64,000 nucleotides of DNA from Evernia prunastri (taxonomy: Eukaryota > Ascomycota > Lecanoromycetes > Lecanorales > Parmeliaceae), in NCBI GenBank assembly GCA_003184365.1, contig NKYR01000068.1:1-64000 (forward strand), read 5' to 3'. The notes beneath the pieces were generated by a model. The model was not told the DNA's origin, ran no database searches, and worked only from the letters and a program-made list of their open reading frames with translations. How positions within the stretch are numbered: position 1 is the stretch's first letter; each line of letters begins with the position of its first letter. Made by a program: the position numbers and the translations under genes. Shown here one piece after another: positions 33,608 through 44,477 of the stretch.

Positions 33608-34599
33608 CCGTATCTTGATTTATCCAACGGAGACTTTTTAGAAGGTCGCGGCGGTGGGTCCTCAATGAAGAGTGCGTAGGATGATTGAGAGCGGGCAGCG
33701 GGGATGCTTCGTAGCTGGAAGACCGAACCCTTTTAGTGTTGCTGAGATTTCTTCGCTGGCGTATCGATATTAGCAAGATTGGTCTTCAGCGTCTTGCACA
33801 AGGAGCATTAAGGTGCTTATACTTACCATTCTGCACTGCGAACGGATACAAACGACGCCCGATGTGAGATGAGTTGAAAAGATTGTGTGGGGCAGGATTC
33901 TTGCGAGCGCAAAAATCTGGGAAGCACAGTCAGTGGTGGCCCAAGTCCCTCTTTTTGACGCTTCAGCGGTTAAGCGAGACAAATGATCCGTGACCCGGCC
34001 AATCTTTGTTCAAATCCATAGAATGCTTGAGTTGCCTATCTTAGAGCTCCCGTACGGAGTGGTGGTGTCCCCTATGCCCTAATACTTGTGTGGCCGGCAT
34101 GGCAACCTCGGCTAAAATGGCTGAGAGGAGGGCCACACGTGACCGCAACAATAAACAGGAATCGCAGAACTTCTTTCTTTTCTTCTTTTTTCTCTTTTTC
34201 TTCTTCTTCTTCTTCTATTGTCTGAGGCTTTGCGAAAGAGAGAGTGCAGCCGCAAGCGATGTCAACCCCCCCCCCTCCCTCCCAATTCCCCGTCCAACAC
34301 GCCGGAAGAGCACATCCCGACGCTGGCACGGGCGTTGGGACGAAAGCGGCAGAGCGGCAATTACCCACGCCCCACCCCCACCCCCACCCCACAGCTTGGT
34401 AGGCGACCAGCGAAAAACATGATCTTTTCAGATGTATCTAGCACGACCGTTGGCGCACGGGTGCACGGGTATCGCCCCTGTCATGCACTCACTCCGTACG
34501 CTACCTATAATCGAATCGAAAGAAGACGTCCTGAAGCTTGCTGACTGCACGCGATATAGACACGCTGTGTACACGGTAGATATCGCCGCAGCCCGTTCA
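33608..34599. other. Intergenic with low-complexity tracts
   Basis: Contains a pyrimidine tract (about 34170-34220, ttctt-rich) and C-rich tracts (34267-34283 and 34370-34392, ccaccccc units). No gene supported. Confidence 0.6.
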
Positions 34600-34733
34600 A
34601 GAAATGATGGACACCAAAGATGTGGTCTCGAGGTAGAAGGATGACTAGTCTAGAAGAATGGTGGGCAGAGGCCACATCTACACTGTGGGCCAAGGGCAGG
34701 CTAGTCCCGGGTTGGCTAGACCCCTCGTCAACT
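34600..34733 (-). repeat. 3' terminal repeat of the gag-only element
   Basis: Identical to 35825-35958. On the minus strand the repeat contains a TGACGAGG...GTCCATCA core with TG/CA ends. Confidence 0.75.
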
Positions 34734-34773
34734 CCTCCCATGCAAACAAGACCAAGCCCCAGCGACCATATGT

Positions 34774-35751
34774 CTAGCCAACACCGGAATTCACATCGAA
34801 TGCAGGCACATATCCTCCATATCCTTCAGCTCCATAAGCTGGTGTAGACGCCACAACACTCCCAGACAAGACAAGACCACCCCCAGTGTACTCCTGATCC
34901 TTCTTCAAAATCGACCGAGGTGCATCCAAGGCAGAGGTACTCCATGTGACTGATTTGGATCCAATGGAGGCTGGCTGAGAAGCTGGCTTGGAATCCGGAG
35001 ACGGCAGTAGAAATTGAGGCGAGATTCTCTCCTCAGGAAGCTTCTTTTCCGCCGAAAACGAAGCCCAAAGAGAATCCAGCTTGGTGGCAGACACATTCCT
35101 CCTGACAACGTCTTTGTAGAACGAGACCTCTCGAGACTGAGTCTCCTCGAATTCGATTTTCTTGATAATTATCTGAGACTTATGAGCGTCCTCCATGGCC
35201 ACGAATGCCCCATGCAATGATCTTCCCCCGCTTCCCCGAACAATGACCTCTCGACGTAACCCCGGATCCATCAAACCCTTGAGAAATGCACTGTAGATCA
35301 GATCCAGCATGGATGATTCAATCATTGAAAGTGGGAGGCCCTCGGAGAGACGGTCTCGGCATCCGAAACGACGAGTGATCTGTACGGCACGCTGATAGTA
35401 GGATAAGAGGGTTTCGTCAGGATTTGGATGTAGGCTGTCGACTTCTTCCGGAAAGGATGTCGTAATAGTCTCGACAGACTTAGTAGGATATTTTTCTTTG
35501 AATAATAATAGGAATCGGTCAAGAGACTCCTGAGTGTAAGGCGCGGCAAGCAATGGAATGATGTCTAAAGAAGTCTCTGCCCAATCGGCAGCCTCCTTCA
35601 TAAGAAGTATATCCACAGAGCTCAAATATAGCTCTGGGGCAATGGTTCCTGCTTCGGAGCCTCGCAATTCGTGCTCAAGACGCTTCAGCCAGCGAGAGGC
35701 CGGTTCTGAACCATCATAGGTACCGCAAAATTCGAATGTAGGACGAGGCAT
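34774..35751 (-). CDS. Gag-like protein of the compact element
   Basis: Intact 325-codon ORF, ATG at 35751. The N-terminal half has Gag capsid style: FCGTYDGSEPASRWLKRLEH, then YTQESLDRFLLLFKEKYPT and LLSYYQRAVQITRRFG, which parallel the retrotransposon gag helices (W..L..F...Y). The C-terminal third is Ser/Pro/Lys-rich and has no CCHC knuckle and no protease. It would build a particle around element RNA while relying on enzymes in trans. An old host Gag-derived gene is less likely because identical terminal repeats bracket it. Confidence 0.7.
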   Translation of the reverse strand: MPRPTFEFCGTYDGSEPASRWLKRLEHELRGSEAGTIAPELYLSSVDILLMKEAADWAETSLDIIPLLAAPYTQESLDRFLLLFKEKYPTKSVETITTSFPEEVDSLHPNPDETLLSYYQRAVQITRRFGCRDRLSEGLPLSMIESSMLDLIYSAFLKGLMDPGLRREVIVRGSGGRSLHGAFVAMEDAHKSQIIIKKIEFEETQSREVSFYKDVVRRNVSATKLDSLWASFSAEKKLPEERISPQFLLPSPDSKPASQPASIGSKSVTWSTSALDAPRSILKKDQEYTGGGLVLSGSVVASTPAYGAEGYGGYVPAFDVNSGVG

Positions 35752-35824
35752 GACTAATATAACGAATGACTAATATAATAACGAGTGATCCCTCAAGGCC
35801 CTGAATGATCGCACCGTGATCGCC

Positions 35825-35958
35825 AGAAATGATGGACACCAAAGATGTGGTCTCGAGGTAGAAGGATGACTAGTCTAGAAGAATGGTGGGCAGAGGCCAC
35901 ATCTACACTGTGGGCCAAGGGCAGGCTAGTCCCGGGTTGGCTAGACCCCTCGTCAACT
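35825..35958 (-). repeat. 5' terminal repeat of the gag-only element
   Basis: Identical to 34600-34733. Transcription should start here and read leftwards into the Gag ORF at 35751. Confidence 0.75.
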
Positions 35959-35982
35959 ATTCACCAGGGCGGGGGAGCAGGT

Positions 35983-36059
35983 CACGTGTGTATCACGTGT
36001 GTATCACGTGTGTATCACGTGTGTATCACGTGTGTATCACGTGTGTATCACGTGTGTAT
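35983..36059. repeat. Seven tandem 11-bp repeats containing CACGTG
   Basis: cacgtgtgtat repeated seven times without a mismatch. Each unit holds the palindrome CACGTG (E-box/bHLH core) at an 11-bp spacing, about one helical turn. It lies 25 bp beyond the gag-only element. Confidence 0.95.
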
Positions 36060-36769
36060 CTAATGGAAAGCAATGGAGGTGGGGGTGGGGGGAAAGGGTG
36101 GAGTTGCAATCCGGCCAGGACGTTCGTTGTATCTGATGTGGTGGGAGGCTTTTTTTTTAAAAAGAAGAAAAATAAATTGGTGCTGAAGAAGGACGACGTG
36201 AGGTCAGAGGTGAGCGTTGCAGAGAGCGCGCGCTGAAAGCGCGTGGTATCTTGGTGTGAAATGGAATGTTCTTTGGAGATGGTGAATCGAGGACGCTGGT
36301 TTGAGGACGCGTTAATTGTGCGCGAAAGGACATTTCCAGGCGTTGAGGTTTTCGCGATGGGATTATGGAAGCGTTGGAGTGGAGGTAGTCTTGGAGCGCT
36401 TTCTGTCGGTGGATGTGCTTCTGAATTTTGTAGCAGAAGGAGCTGAGAACGGTCGCATCGTCGGCAAGGTTGTGCTTGCGTACTTACTAGATCGCTGCCA
36501 TTATACACACATTCGTTAAGGAGTAACAGACTTTAGGCAGCAAAAGTATTTGATTGGAAGAGCGTTAGCCTCGTTGCGGGCAGCTGTGTGAATTATGTAC
36601 AAGCAGAAGAGTATAAATATGCAGGTTGCGGATCACAGACCCGCAGAAGCCGAAGAAAGGGAAAACCTAATGACGGCCTATAAAGTCGCGCTTTTCTTTT
36701 CTTTTTTCTTTTCTTTTTCATTCCAGCAAAATATCAAAACAGGTTCGAAAAGTAATTTGTTTTGCTCTC
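36060..36769. other. Intergenic, 3' side of the GH16 gene
   Basis: Purine-rich and poly-T tracts (36151-36172, 36690-36720). No gene supported; the long minus-strand ORF 36026-36508 is Pro/Phe low complexity. Confidence 0.55.
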
Positions 36770-38058
36770 TCAGCAGGTGCCTGCACTGCTGGTCCGGTTG
36801 TAGTACATTTCGATCTTTGCGATTTCCATAATGTTGTCTTGGAGCGGAGGAGCACCTGTCCAACCTGGGTCTCCGTTGCTGCAAGCAGTCAGCTCTGGTA
36901 CTTTTTCTTGGGGAGGAGCAACGGATGGGGTTACGACGGAGCGAAATCGGATCTCTTACCTCCAATTATTCCACAGCCAGCTACCAGGAGTGGACGGGAC
37001 GTTTTCGCTCAGGGTCTTCTGCAGCTGATCGTTGAGGTAGAAGTTCGTCCGGCCGGGGAGCCAGTCGATCCTGTACTCCTGGAAGACGGCCGTCGCGTTG
37101 GACGGGAGGGCCTTGCGGACCGTGCTCGGCGCGGCGTCGGCGCTGGCTTTCTGGTTCGTGTAATGCACGCCCTTCCACGTGTTGCCGGTGATAACTTCGA
37201 TGTCCACTTCTTGGTTGTCGTCCTTGTAGAAAAAGGCGCCGTGGCACGTGCCGGGGACGGTGCTGGCCCGGAAGAGAGTGCGTACGCTGCCGTAGAGAAT
37301 GTCGTCGGCCTGGGTGGAGATCTCGGCTCCGAGGATGGGGGATGCGCTCTGGCCCCCGGGTACCTTCAGTTGCAGGGTACCGCTGTCCACAGCGACGTTG
37401 GATGTGGTGTAAAGCTGCGTGTACGGAGATGATCCGATGGGGTAGGTGCTGATGGTCAGGTCATCCGTTGGAAAAGATGTCAAGGCGGAGAAGTCGAAAG
37501 TCTGCGAGTTGGTAAAGCTACCCGCGCCGTCGACTACCCACATGCATCCCTCTTTGGTGGGTGCCGCAGAAAGTCCCGATGCTGCTGCTTCACTTGGCTG
37601 AGGCTGCGAGATTGCAGAAGGCTGAGCTGATGGCGAAGGTACTGCGATCAATGAGGGTTGTGCAGATGGCGAGGGTTGTGCGATTGGTGACGGTTGTGCA
37701 GATGGCGACGGCTGCGCCGAGGGCGATGGAGATGCGGGAGCAGAAGAACCGCAGGTTCCAAAGGCGGATTGACAGCCTACTGCGCAATACTCCTCGGAGT
37801 TTCCTGCGAGTGTTCAGCAAAATTCTTTCAAAACGGCTTGTGGGGGTGAAAGGAAGACTTACCGCACCATCCAGCAGCGGAGCAACAAGCTCCTCCGTAT
37901 GGGTCGCTTGGGTTACAGACGTAGGCATTAGTACCGCCACATGTATTGTCCGGTGTTAAGGTGCGCTTTTGCGCGTGGAAATGAGAGTGAGAAGGGTGCG
38001 CCGGTATTGCGGACACGGAGGAGAGGAAGAAAAAAGAGAGGCCGAGTATGTACAGCAT
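36770..38058 (-). CDS. CBM18-GH16 cell-wall transglycosylase (Utr2/Crh2-like)
   Basis: Three exons on the minus strand: 37863-38058, 36960-37803, 36770-36878, giving 382 residues. Introns are 59 bp (GTAAGT..CAG) and 81 bp (GTAAGA..GCTGAC..CAG). The order is signal peptide (MLYILGLSFFFLSSVSA), a CBM18 chitin-binding module (TCGG, CCSAAGWCGNSEEYC, CQSAFGTCG), a Pro/Ser linker of about six PSPSAQ-like repeats, then GH16 with the catalytic ExDxE motif (NQEVDIEVITG). The third exon supplies the conserved end WSNGDPGWTGAPP and IEMYYN. The CRH family links chitin to beta-glucan in the cell wall. Intron 1 splits the CBM18 between WCG and NSEEYC. The C-terminus (NRTSSAGTC) has no hydrophobic GPI signal, unlike yeast Utr2, so the protein is probably secreted or wall-bound by the CBM. 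Confidence 0.88.
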
Positions 38059-39612
38059 GATGGAAATGAAAACGAATGATCGACTAAGGTGAGTTGATGT
38101 TTGAAAGATGGAGGAAGTTGACGTCCAGCGTCGGAGCTTTTGTTTTGGACTGTAGAATGAATGAATGAAACAAAGGCACAAAGAGGGAATGAAGTTGGGT
38201 GAGGAGGGGTAGGAAGGGAGAGGGAGTGTGGAACAAAGGAGGAGTGGAAGTCATTAAATTCATTGTGCGCGCCACAAATGTGGCCCGCTCTACTCGGAGG
38301 TACGTAAGAGTAAGACGGATGAATCTACAATCACTCAAATATAAAGGAGCTCTTTGGTGTCGAATTTACGGGTCACAACAGCAACTGTACGGAGATGACT
38401 GGAAAAGCACAGTCAACGAATGGAAGAAGCGCAACATACAAAAGGAATGAAAAAGGGGTGAAGGAGCAAGAGGGTGACATTGGTGGATAATTGGGTATGC
38501 TTGAAATCCTGCAGCTTCAGCACGAGGGAGGTGTGGCGTTGATTGGGTTTTGATTGATTAAAGCACGAGATAGGGGCGGGCGCTAGTGGCGGGAGTGGCT
38601 TGTGATCCTTGTCTCCAATCTGGGAGCCGGGGATGGGCCCGCTGGTGGGGAGTCAATCTCCTGAAAATCATCAGCCCCCGAGTCTAGGACCCCCTGAGAC
38701 TTCATCCGAAATAAGCGCGCCAAAGAGCGAAACCCCTCGTTCTTTACTTATGTGACGACAATTTTGGAGCAAGAGGTAGCGTTTGTGAAAGTCGATAGCA
38801 TAGCTATGAAAAAGGCGCTTGGTCTACTTTTCCTCTACATGATCTGTGATCATTGGTTAAGGACGGATCTTCTTGCTATAAATTAGTCGAGTCGGCAAAA
38901 AGGGGCGTGGCGACACATCTAGTCTGTTGATTGGCTTCGGAGCGCCCCCGCCTCGGCTCAAGCGGAGATGATCCTGACGAGAAAGACGCAAGCTTCCCCG
39001 TATGCCAGAAGTGTGCGAAAATCGAAGTGGAAGACTGAGAGGTCCAGAACATAAAATTCACATTGGGCTCAGCTCGCCATTAGACAGAGCGTCTAACGGT
39101 TCTCTTTGATTTCGCAGTTCAGCACCTTTTAGAGCTAGGGAAGTTCCACTGGCAAGTCGCAGTAGCGGCTTCTGCACTTGCAGAAGCAGCTATCTATGTC
39201 CGTGTCCGAGACTTATCGAGCCGAGATCGTTGCCTCTTGACCGTCGATCTTTGAATAATAAGACTCGCGTAAAAATGCAATTTACGCATCTCTCTCATTG
39301 AGCGACAGTGGCAAAGTACTTAATTCGCTTTCCGAAGTGCGGCCCGGCGAACGGGAATGGGGCGAGCGAGGAAAGTGTCGTCTCCGATTTGCCTGCGGGA
39401 TGGCAGGCTAGATTCCAATCAAACGACAATGTTTTTGGCAACCTCTGGCTCTTGTTCTCGGAACGAATTTTTGTGTTGTGAACAGTCACTTGCTCCAACA
39501 CAAACTTCATCACTCAGCCTCGTTGACGCAAACACAAGCCGTCACTATTAGACCAACTCCAACAGTCAATCTCCTAGTTCACAACTTTTCCAGTGCTCTT
39601 CAACTACGCACA
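38059..39612. other. Divergent intergenic region
   Basis: Upstream of both the GH16 gene (minus) and the first 2EXR gene (plus). Minus-strand TC-rich leader at 38060-38250. No ORF or repeat supported. Confidence 0.6.
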
Positions 39613-40494
39613 ATGCATCGACCGTTCGTCACCAGACAACGCGGTCCAGACGGCAGGTTCTCGAGCAACGACGCAAGTGCCACAGCAACTACAGCCCACC
39701 AATCCGTCAGCCTCTTCACACTACCTCCCGAAATCCGCCTCGCCATCTACGAATACTCGTTCACAGGCGTTGAGGATTGTACGCTGCGCCGCTTCGACGA
39801 CGTCACACCACCGAACCGACCAAGGACGCACGAGGTTTTCAACAACGCGATCCTCCAAACATGCAAGACCGTCCACGCCGAAGCGCTCCCCCTCTTCTAC
39901 GCCAGCCACACCTTCCACTACCCCGCGGAGCGCGGCGGCGCAGCACACGGGCAACCGGGCATCAAGGAAGCGCACCTGGGCTGTGTGAAGCGCCTCAGCA
40001 TCAGCGTCCCCGCCAGCCTCGACTCCACCTCCCACCAGACATTCGACGCCGTCGTCGCGCGACACATCCATCTGATCACCCAGCACTGCGCCAGACTGAG
40101 CAGCTTCACTCTGCACGTGCTCCCCTCATCGTCGAACGCATGCGCCACGCCACCGGCGCCCGAAGTACGCAAAAAGGGCCCCGCTGCCAAGGCGCTCAGG
40201 AAGCTGCACGCCCGACTCGATCAGCTCAGCATCGTCACGTTTGGGTGGTGGGATACGCTGCATCCTCTCCGCGAGGCTGTCGCGGTTGACGGGGAGTGGG
40301 TCGAGGGGGGGAGGTGCGGTGAGTGGCCCGGGCTGAGTCTTACAGGAGAACAGAGGGCCGCGGTCAGTGTGAAGCGGCGGAGGTATACCTTGGTTGGGTA
40401 TGAGGATTACGTCCATCCGCATCAGCGGTGCATTAGAGTCTTTCGCACGCGTGGGTCTAGGAACGGGGAGGAGGCGCGCGAGGGGGGATGTTGA
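39613..40494 (+). CDS. 2EXR-type domain protein 1
   Basis: Single exon, 293 codons from ATG 39613 (cacaATGc); the frame is open 45 codons further upstream but that part is Thr/Gln/His filler. The signature FTLPPEIRLAIYEYSF at about 36-51 is the 2EXR motif (L-P-x-E-I-R-x-x-I-Y), an F-box-like opening common in expanded families of Pezizomycotina. ILQTCKTVHAEALPLFYAS follows (the cognate inner helix), then LSSFTLHVLPSS and a basic C-terminus. Molecular function unknown; intracellular, no signal peptide. Very GC-rich codon use compared with its neighbours. Confidence 0.75.
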   Translation: MHRPFVTRQRGPDGRFSSNDASATATTAHQSVSLFTLPPEIRLAIYEYSFTGVEDCTLRRFDDVTPPNRPRTHEVFNNAILQTCKTVHAEALPLFYASHTFHYPAERGGAAHGQPGIKEAHLGCVKRLSISVPASLDSTSHQTFDAVVARHIHLITQHCARLSSFTLHVLPSSSNACATPPAPEVRKKGPAAKALRKLHARLDQLSIVTFGWWDTLHPLREAVAVDGEWVEGGRCGEWPGLSLTGEQRAAVSVKRRRYTLVGYEDYVHPHQRCIRVFRTRGSRNGEEAREGGC

Positions 40495-42433
40495 AGGGGG
40501 GAAAGGGCAGGGGGCTTTTGCACTCGTGGGTTGAAGGAGGAGGGGATGTCGCAGGAGGGGAAGGTGGAGGGGTAAGACTTGTTGGCTTGCGGGTGCGGGG
40601 TTTTGAATAAAGGATATTGGGCAGGTGTGGCTCTCATTGTCATTGAGGCCTGTCTAGACCTAGCTTGTGCTGCTAAAGACAATGCGAAAGGAACTTTCAT
40701 GCCTTCTGGACCCACAGAGATATGTTCTCGATGCGTGTGGCTGCCGTAGGGCTTGATAGATGGGGAAATTGACTTGGCCAGTATGGATACCCGGGGTAAC
40801 GAAGACTCCCAACTCTCAACATTCCTTAGTGCTTCACATATTTTTGACAAAGACTCTGTCAACTTTCCCTCGTTCAGAACAGACCCACCCCGCTCGCCAC
40901 TATCCCTCTTTCAAAACCGACCCACTCCGCTCGCCAATTATCCGCAGCAAAAACTTTCCACGGCTCCATCCTCGCTCCCCAAAGCACGCATCCACCACTA
41001 CCCACAAGACTCACGCACAGCCGGCCACAAGTAATACCTCCAAGTCTGCTGACACACCACACCACATCATCCTCCCGCCTCTCCACCGCCTCTCCACCGC
41101 CTCCCTCTGATACCCGTCAACGCTGCCATCAGGCCACTCAAGCCGTCTTCGCACCGAGCAGCGGCCCAGCGGTGCTATCCCCACGAGGAAGATCCTCCAG
41201 GAAGAACATCCGAGCTGTGCGTCACGATGGACACCCACGCCAGCCGATCTGTCGAGAGCCGAGCCGCGAGCCGCGATAGCTCCAGCGCCGTCTGGCCGTC
41301 TGACGATAGGCTTCGGTGTGAGTCGTGTTTCCCGGAGAAGGTCCAAGGCGCGCCGTGAGCGTGCGGAGGTTGGGGCAGCAGCCGTCGCTGACGGATCGGG
41401 TGCGTGCGGGTGGAAATAAGCCGGTCGGCTGCGCTGATGTCGGGAGCGCAGGCGTGGAGCGTTGTAGAGCTGCTGACGCGGAGGTGCGGCAGGAAGTGGG
41501 CGGAGGACGCCGTGGACGGAGGGCACGGGCGGGGAAGGGATGGTGTTGTGGGATCGGTTTTCGTCGCGTTGGGGGATTGGCGGGACTTCGGTGGAACGAG
41601 GCTTCGATGCGGCTGGGAGGCTGATGGTAAGGATCTTGGGGGCTGGCGCGTGGTCGGATGCGTTGTCTGTGTTGGCTCTTTGCGGACTGCGAGGTTTCTT
41701 GGGAGGGCGGAGGGTGATGTCTTTGGTGCTGGAGGGGGCGTGCTTGTATACAGTGAGTCGGAGCTTGGTTGGGTAGATCTATGAGTGTGAAGGTTTGGAT
41801 TGGAAGGTTGGTATGCAGGGTGGCGGCAGCGGTTTGGGACGTCATTTGAGGTATCGTGGAGGAAGTGTGGGCTGAGTGCTCGGACGAAGTTGTTGGGAAT
41901 AAAGCGGAGGTTGTGCGGAAAGGTTAGATGTACGTATACGTGTAGAGAGAGCTGTTAAGCTCGATGTGTTGATCTAGATGATTGTGATAGAATGAAACAG
42001 AACCTTTGTGTCATTAGGCGCCGATGGACCTTGGTTCTGGCAAAGGTTGCACAGATGCCAAACACGATCGTGACCGACTGTGTCACATGGGCCTTCTCAG
42101 CAACGCACGGTGAAAATTCAGCTATTGCAATCCCTTTTTTATGAGCGGGAAGATGATGACAATAGATCAAAGCAGCTTTAAGCCCAAGGTTTCTGTATAG
42201 TCCTAAGCGCAATTTACCGCAATGTCTGGTGGAAGACTACAGCTTTGTCTGGCTATTCAGCTAGCTCAAAAAGCAAGAGGCACATGGAGACAAGATCAGA
42301 TGGCGAAAAATCCGTAGTCCCAAATGTTAAGGACCAGGGTAACAGCCCCTGAGAGCGCATCCTGGAGCACATCCACGAATTTTTAACCAAACTTCACTAG
42401 CTAGTCACGACCGACGCTTGCTCTCAAGCAACA
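40495..42433. other. GC-rich intergenic region with unresolved ORFs
   Basis: 41000-41850 is open in several frames on both strands because it is GC-rich (minus 41222-41845 and 41011-41526, plus 41404-41784). None shows convincing motifs. One minus-strand frame has LSSDGQTALELSRLAARLST, but no complete gene could be assembled. Confidence 0.4.
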
Positions 42434-43408
42434 TCAACGGCCAGATATCAGACACTTGATTGTCCCACAGTTTTCAAGCCCGGAAACCTCGCTCCGGCTG
42501 TAGGGTAGCAACCTGAAGACAAACAACATCCTTCCGAGTCCGATAGTCTCCAAGAGTGGCATTATCGGTGACAGCTCGCATGGTTTCGAAATGCGCAACA
42601 GGTAGCGTGAGCAGAGGCCAGCGCAGGGGCCATCGACGCGATCTTCCGATCTGCACCCCTGGAGTGGTGCGATGAGTTCGCACAGATCTTCCATGGATTT
42701 TGCCGTGGATGGTGCGATGATTGACAGGCGTTCAAGCCTAGGCGCAAGCTTCGCCAGTGCCTTGCAGCTCTCGTGGGCGCGTCCCGACTGACGCATCTTG
42801 CTGATGCCGTCTATTGCGATGACATGTAAGGTAAGGGACTTCAGGGAGGTGCACATCTTAGCGATTGAGGCGACGGATGCCGCTATTTTGCTGTCCACGT
42901 TGCATCTCTGCAATTCTTCGAACATCAGTACACGAGGCGAGGCATCGGAGAAGTCGATGCTCATGTGGTGTATGAGCAGGAACTGATTTGGGTTCGGCAT
43001 ATCCGGCTGCTTCAGGCAGAGAGAGTGGTGAAAGGCAGCCGTCTGATAGAGGATTGGGGCTGCTTCTTGGAAGATCAACTGGCATGTTCTCAAGATAGGT
43101 ACGGCATCCTTATTTGAAAGCTGGATGGCGAAGTCTTGCTCGGTGTGTGCTCGGTCTGCATGAGTCATACCAGGTCGGAGGAACCGATACCAGCTAGCAA
43201 ACGTGAGGATCCACGGGTCGGCTCGAACTCTATCAAGGTATTTATTATTCGCGGAGACGACTTCTGCAGCTGAACGAAGGATTCCCAGGTAGGAAAATGC
43301 GTGTTTATAGACCATGACACGTATTTCAGGAGGTAGCTCGAGGAAAGGAAATGCTTGGTTGCCTGGCGTAAGCGGTCGTATATTCTCCTCGATGGTACTA
43401 GAAGCCAT
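42434..43408 (-). CDS. 2EXR-type domain protein 2
   Basis: Single exon. ATG at 43408 (MASSTIEENIRPL) or in frame at 43438, the latter giving 334 codons. Signature FLELPPEIRVMVYKHAF near residue 23, then VPILRTCQLIFQEAAPILYQ. Later helical repeats (SLKSLTLHVIAIDGIS, APRLERLSIIAPST) have the Leu spacing seen in this family and in F-box proteins. No membrane or secretion signal. Diverged from the other cluster members outside the signature. Cellular role unknown. Confidence 0.78.
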   Translation of the reverse strand: MASSTIEENIRPLTPGNQAFPFLELPPEIRVMVYKHAFSYLGILRSAAEVVSANNKYLDRVRADPWILTFASWYRFLRPGMTHADRAHTEQDFAIQLSNKDAVPILRTCQLIFQEAAPILYQTAAFHHSLCLKQPDMPNPNQFLLIHHMSIDFSDASPRVLMFEELQRCNVDSKIAASVASIAKMCTSLKSLTLHVIAIDGISKMRQSGRAHESCKALAKLAPRLERLSIIAPSTAKSMEDLCELIAPLQGCRSEDRVDGPCAGLCSRYLLRISKPCELSPIMPLLETIGLGRMLFVFRLLPYSRSEVSGLENCGTIKCLISGR

Positions 43409-43438
43409 CGTTATCGTTATCGTGCCAATATCGTGCAA

Positions 43439-44477
43439 TTTATGTTTTCGGCCTGATGGTGTGGCCTGGAAATATGAGGTAGGTTTGGCACGGAAAAAAT
43501 GTTGTATGTACGTATAGATAGTTTAGCAGCTGAGGGTTAAAGAACATCGTGAAGATATGTTGAGGGTGACCATGCATTGTGTTGCGGTGAGCGTGACATG
43601 TTATTGCCTTGTGGTGAATGTTGTGGCATCGCAAAGCGAACAATGACAAGACTCAGCAGCAATCTCCGCCTTATCAGCTATCAGTGAATAAGGCTTAGCA
43701 TTTTCATGCTTCTATTATCTGTATTCACAGCCAGTGTTTATTCCTTCACGCATTATACGATCTTCCATGACGTCTGCTCATTGTTGCCTTCCTTGCCTCT
43801 GCCCCATCGCGATCAGCACTTCAGCCTTGACTGGCGTCTGCATCGCTTGCTGATTCAGTTTCTGGCAGAATCATACTGGTCTTGATGGTCTGGTGGTTTC
43901 CGTTAGTTGCATTTGGATCCGTCTGCCTGTTGGCTTGGCATATACGTGCTCTTCCTCCTTTGGCAAGTGAGTGTTGGGGTCCTTGATATGATTCGAAAAA
44001 AGGATTGCTGGCCATTTCCAGCGCCCTTCCACATCTGCCTGCCGCATAGCCAGGAAAGTGGTCGATTTGTATTGGATCCTGGGATTGGCGGCTTGAAATG
44101 GCTTCCTTTTGTGCAGGAGGTTGTGACCTAATTCTACTTATGGTGGGGAAGTTTCGATCTAATTTTGGGAAAAAGGCCTGATCTTGTAATGTCTGAAGCT
44201 GAGGCGGAATGAACGACCCCCAAAGCGGTAGTAGATTGAGATTTTGCGTGTACGATTACAGTTGCAAAATTCGAGCAGTGTGTGTAGTAGATGTGTGGGG
44301 TTATCATGATCAGTGAGAACTTTGAAAAGCTTCCATAAGCCATGAAATTTCCATCCTGTAAAAAATGTCTCTTTGGACTAAGGTTGGGGAAAATAAATTC
44401 TTGCAAGGCTTCGAGAACGCGGAAGTCTTTCTTGACATTTTACAATGCTTTAATTGGAGTCTCAATGGCGGCTTGGA
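43439..44477. other. Intergenic, no gene called
   Basis: Short ORFs only; nothing repeated or structured noted. Confidence 0.6.

Larger units (their letters stand above)
34600..35958 (-). mobile_element. Compact gag-only terminal-repeat retrotransposon
   Basis: Two direct repeats of 134 bp (34600-34733 and 35825-35958), identical base for base, bracket 1.1 kb holding one intact minus-strand Gag-like ORF and nothing else. Flanks read gttca on the left and attca on the right, a 5-bp duplication with one mismatch. Next to the 5' repeat (minus strand) TGGCGATCACGG could be a tRNA-type primer binding site. Before the 3' repeat GGGAGGAG could be the polypurine tract. The architecture matches non-autonomous TR-GAG elements described in plants. 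Identical repeats imply a recent insertion that must have used another element's pol. Confidence 0.7.

Noticed and set aside
35983..36059. Regular repeats as a possible CRISPR array
   Set aside because: Units are 11 bp, contiguous, with no spacers; also a eukaryotic context.
41011..41845. Overlapping 171- and 207-codon minus-strand ORFs as genes
   Set aside because: GC-rich DNA open in three or more frames, Pro/Arg/Ser/His filler composition, no conserved motif or consistent splicing.
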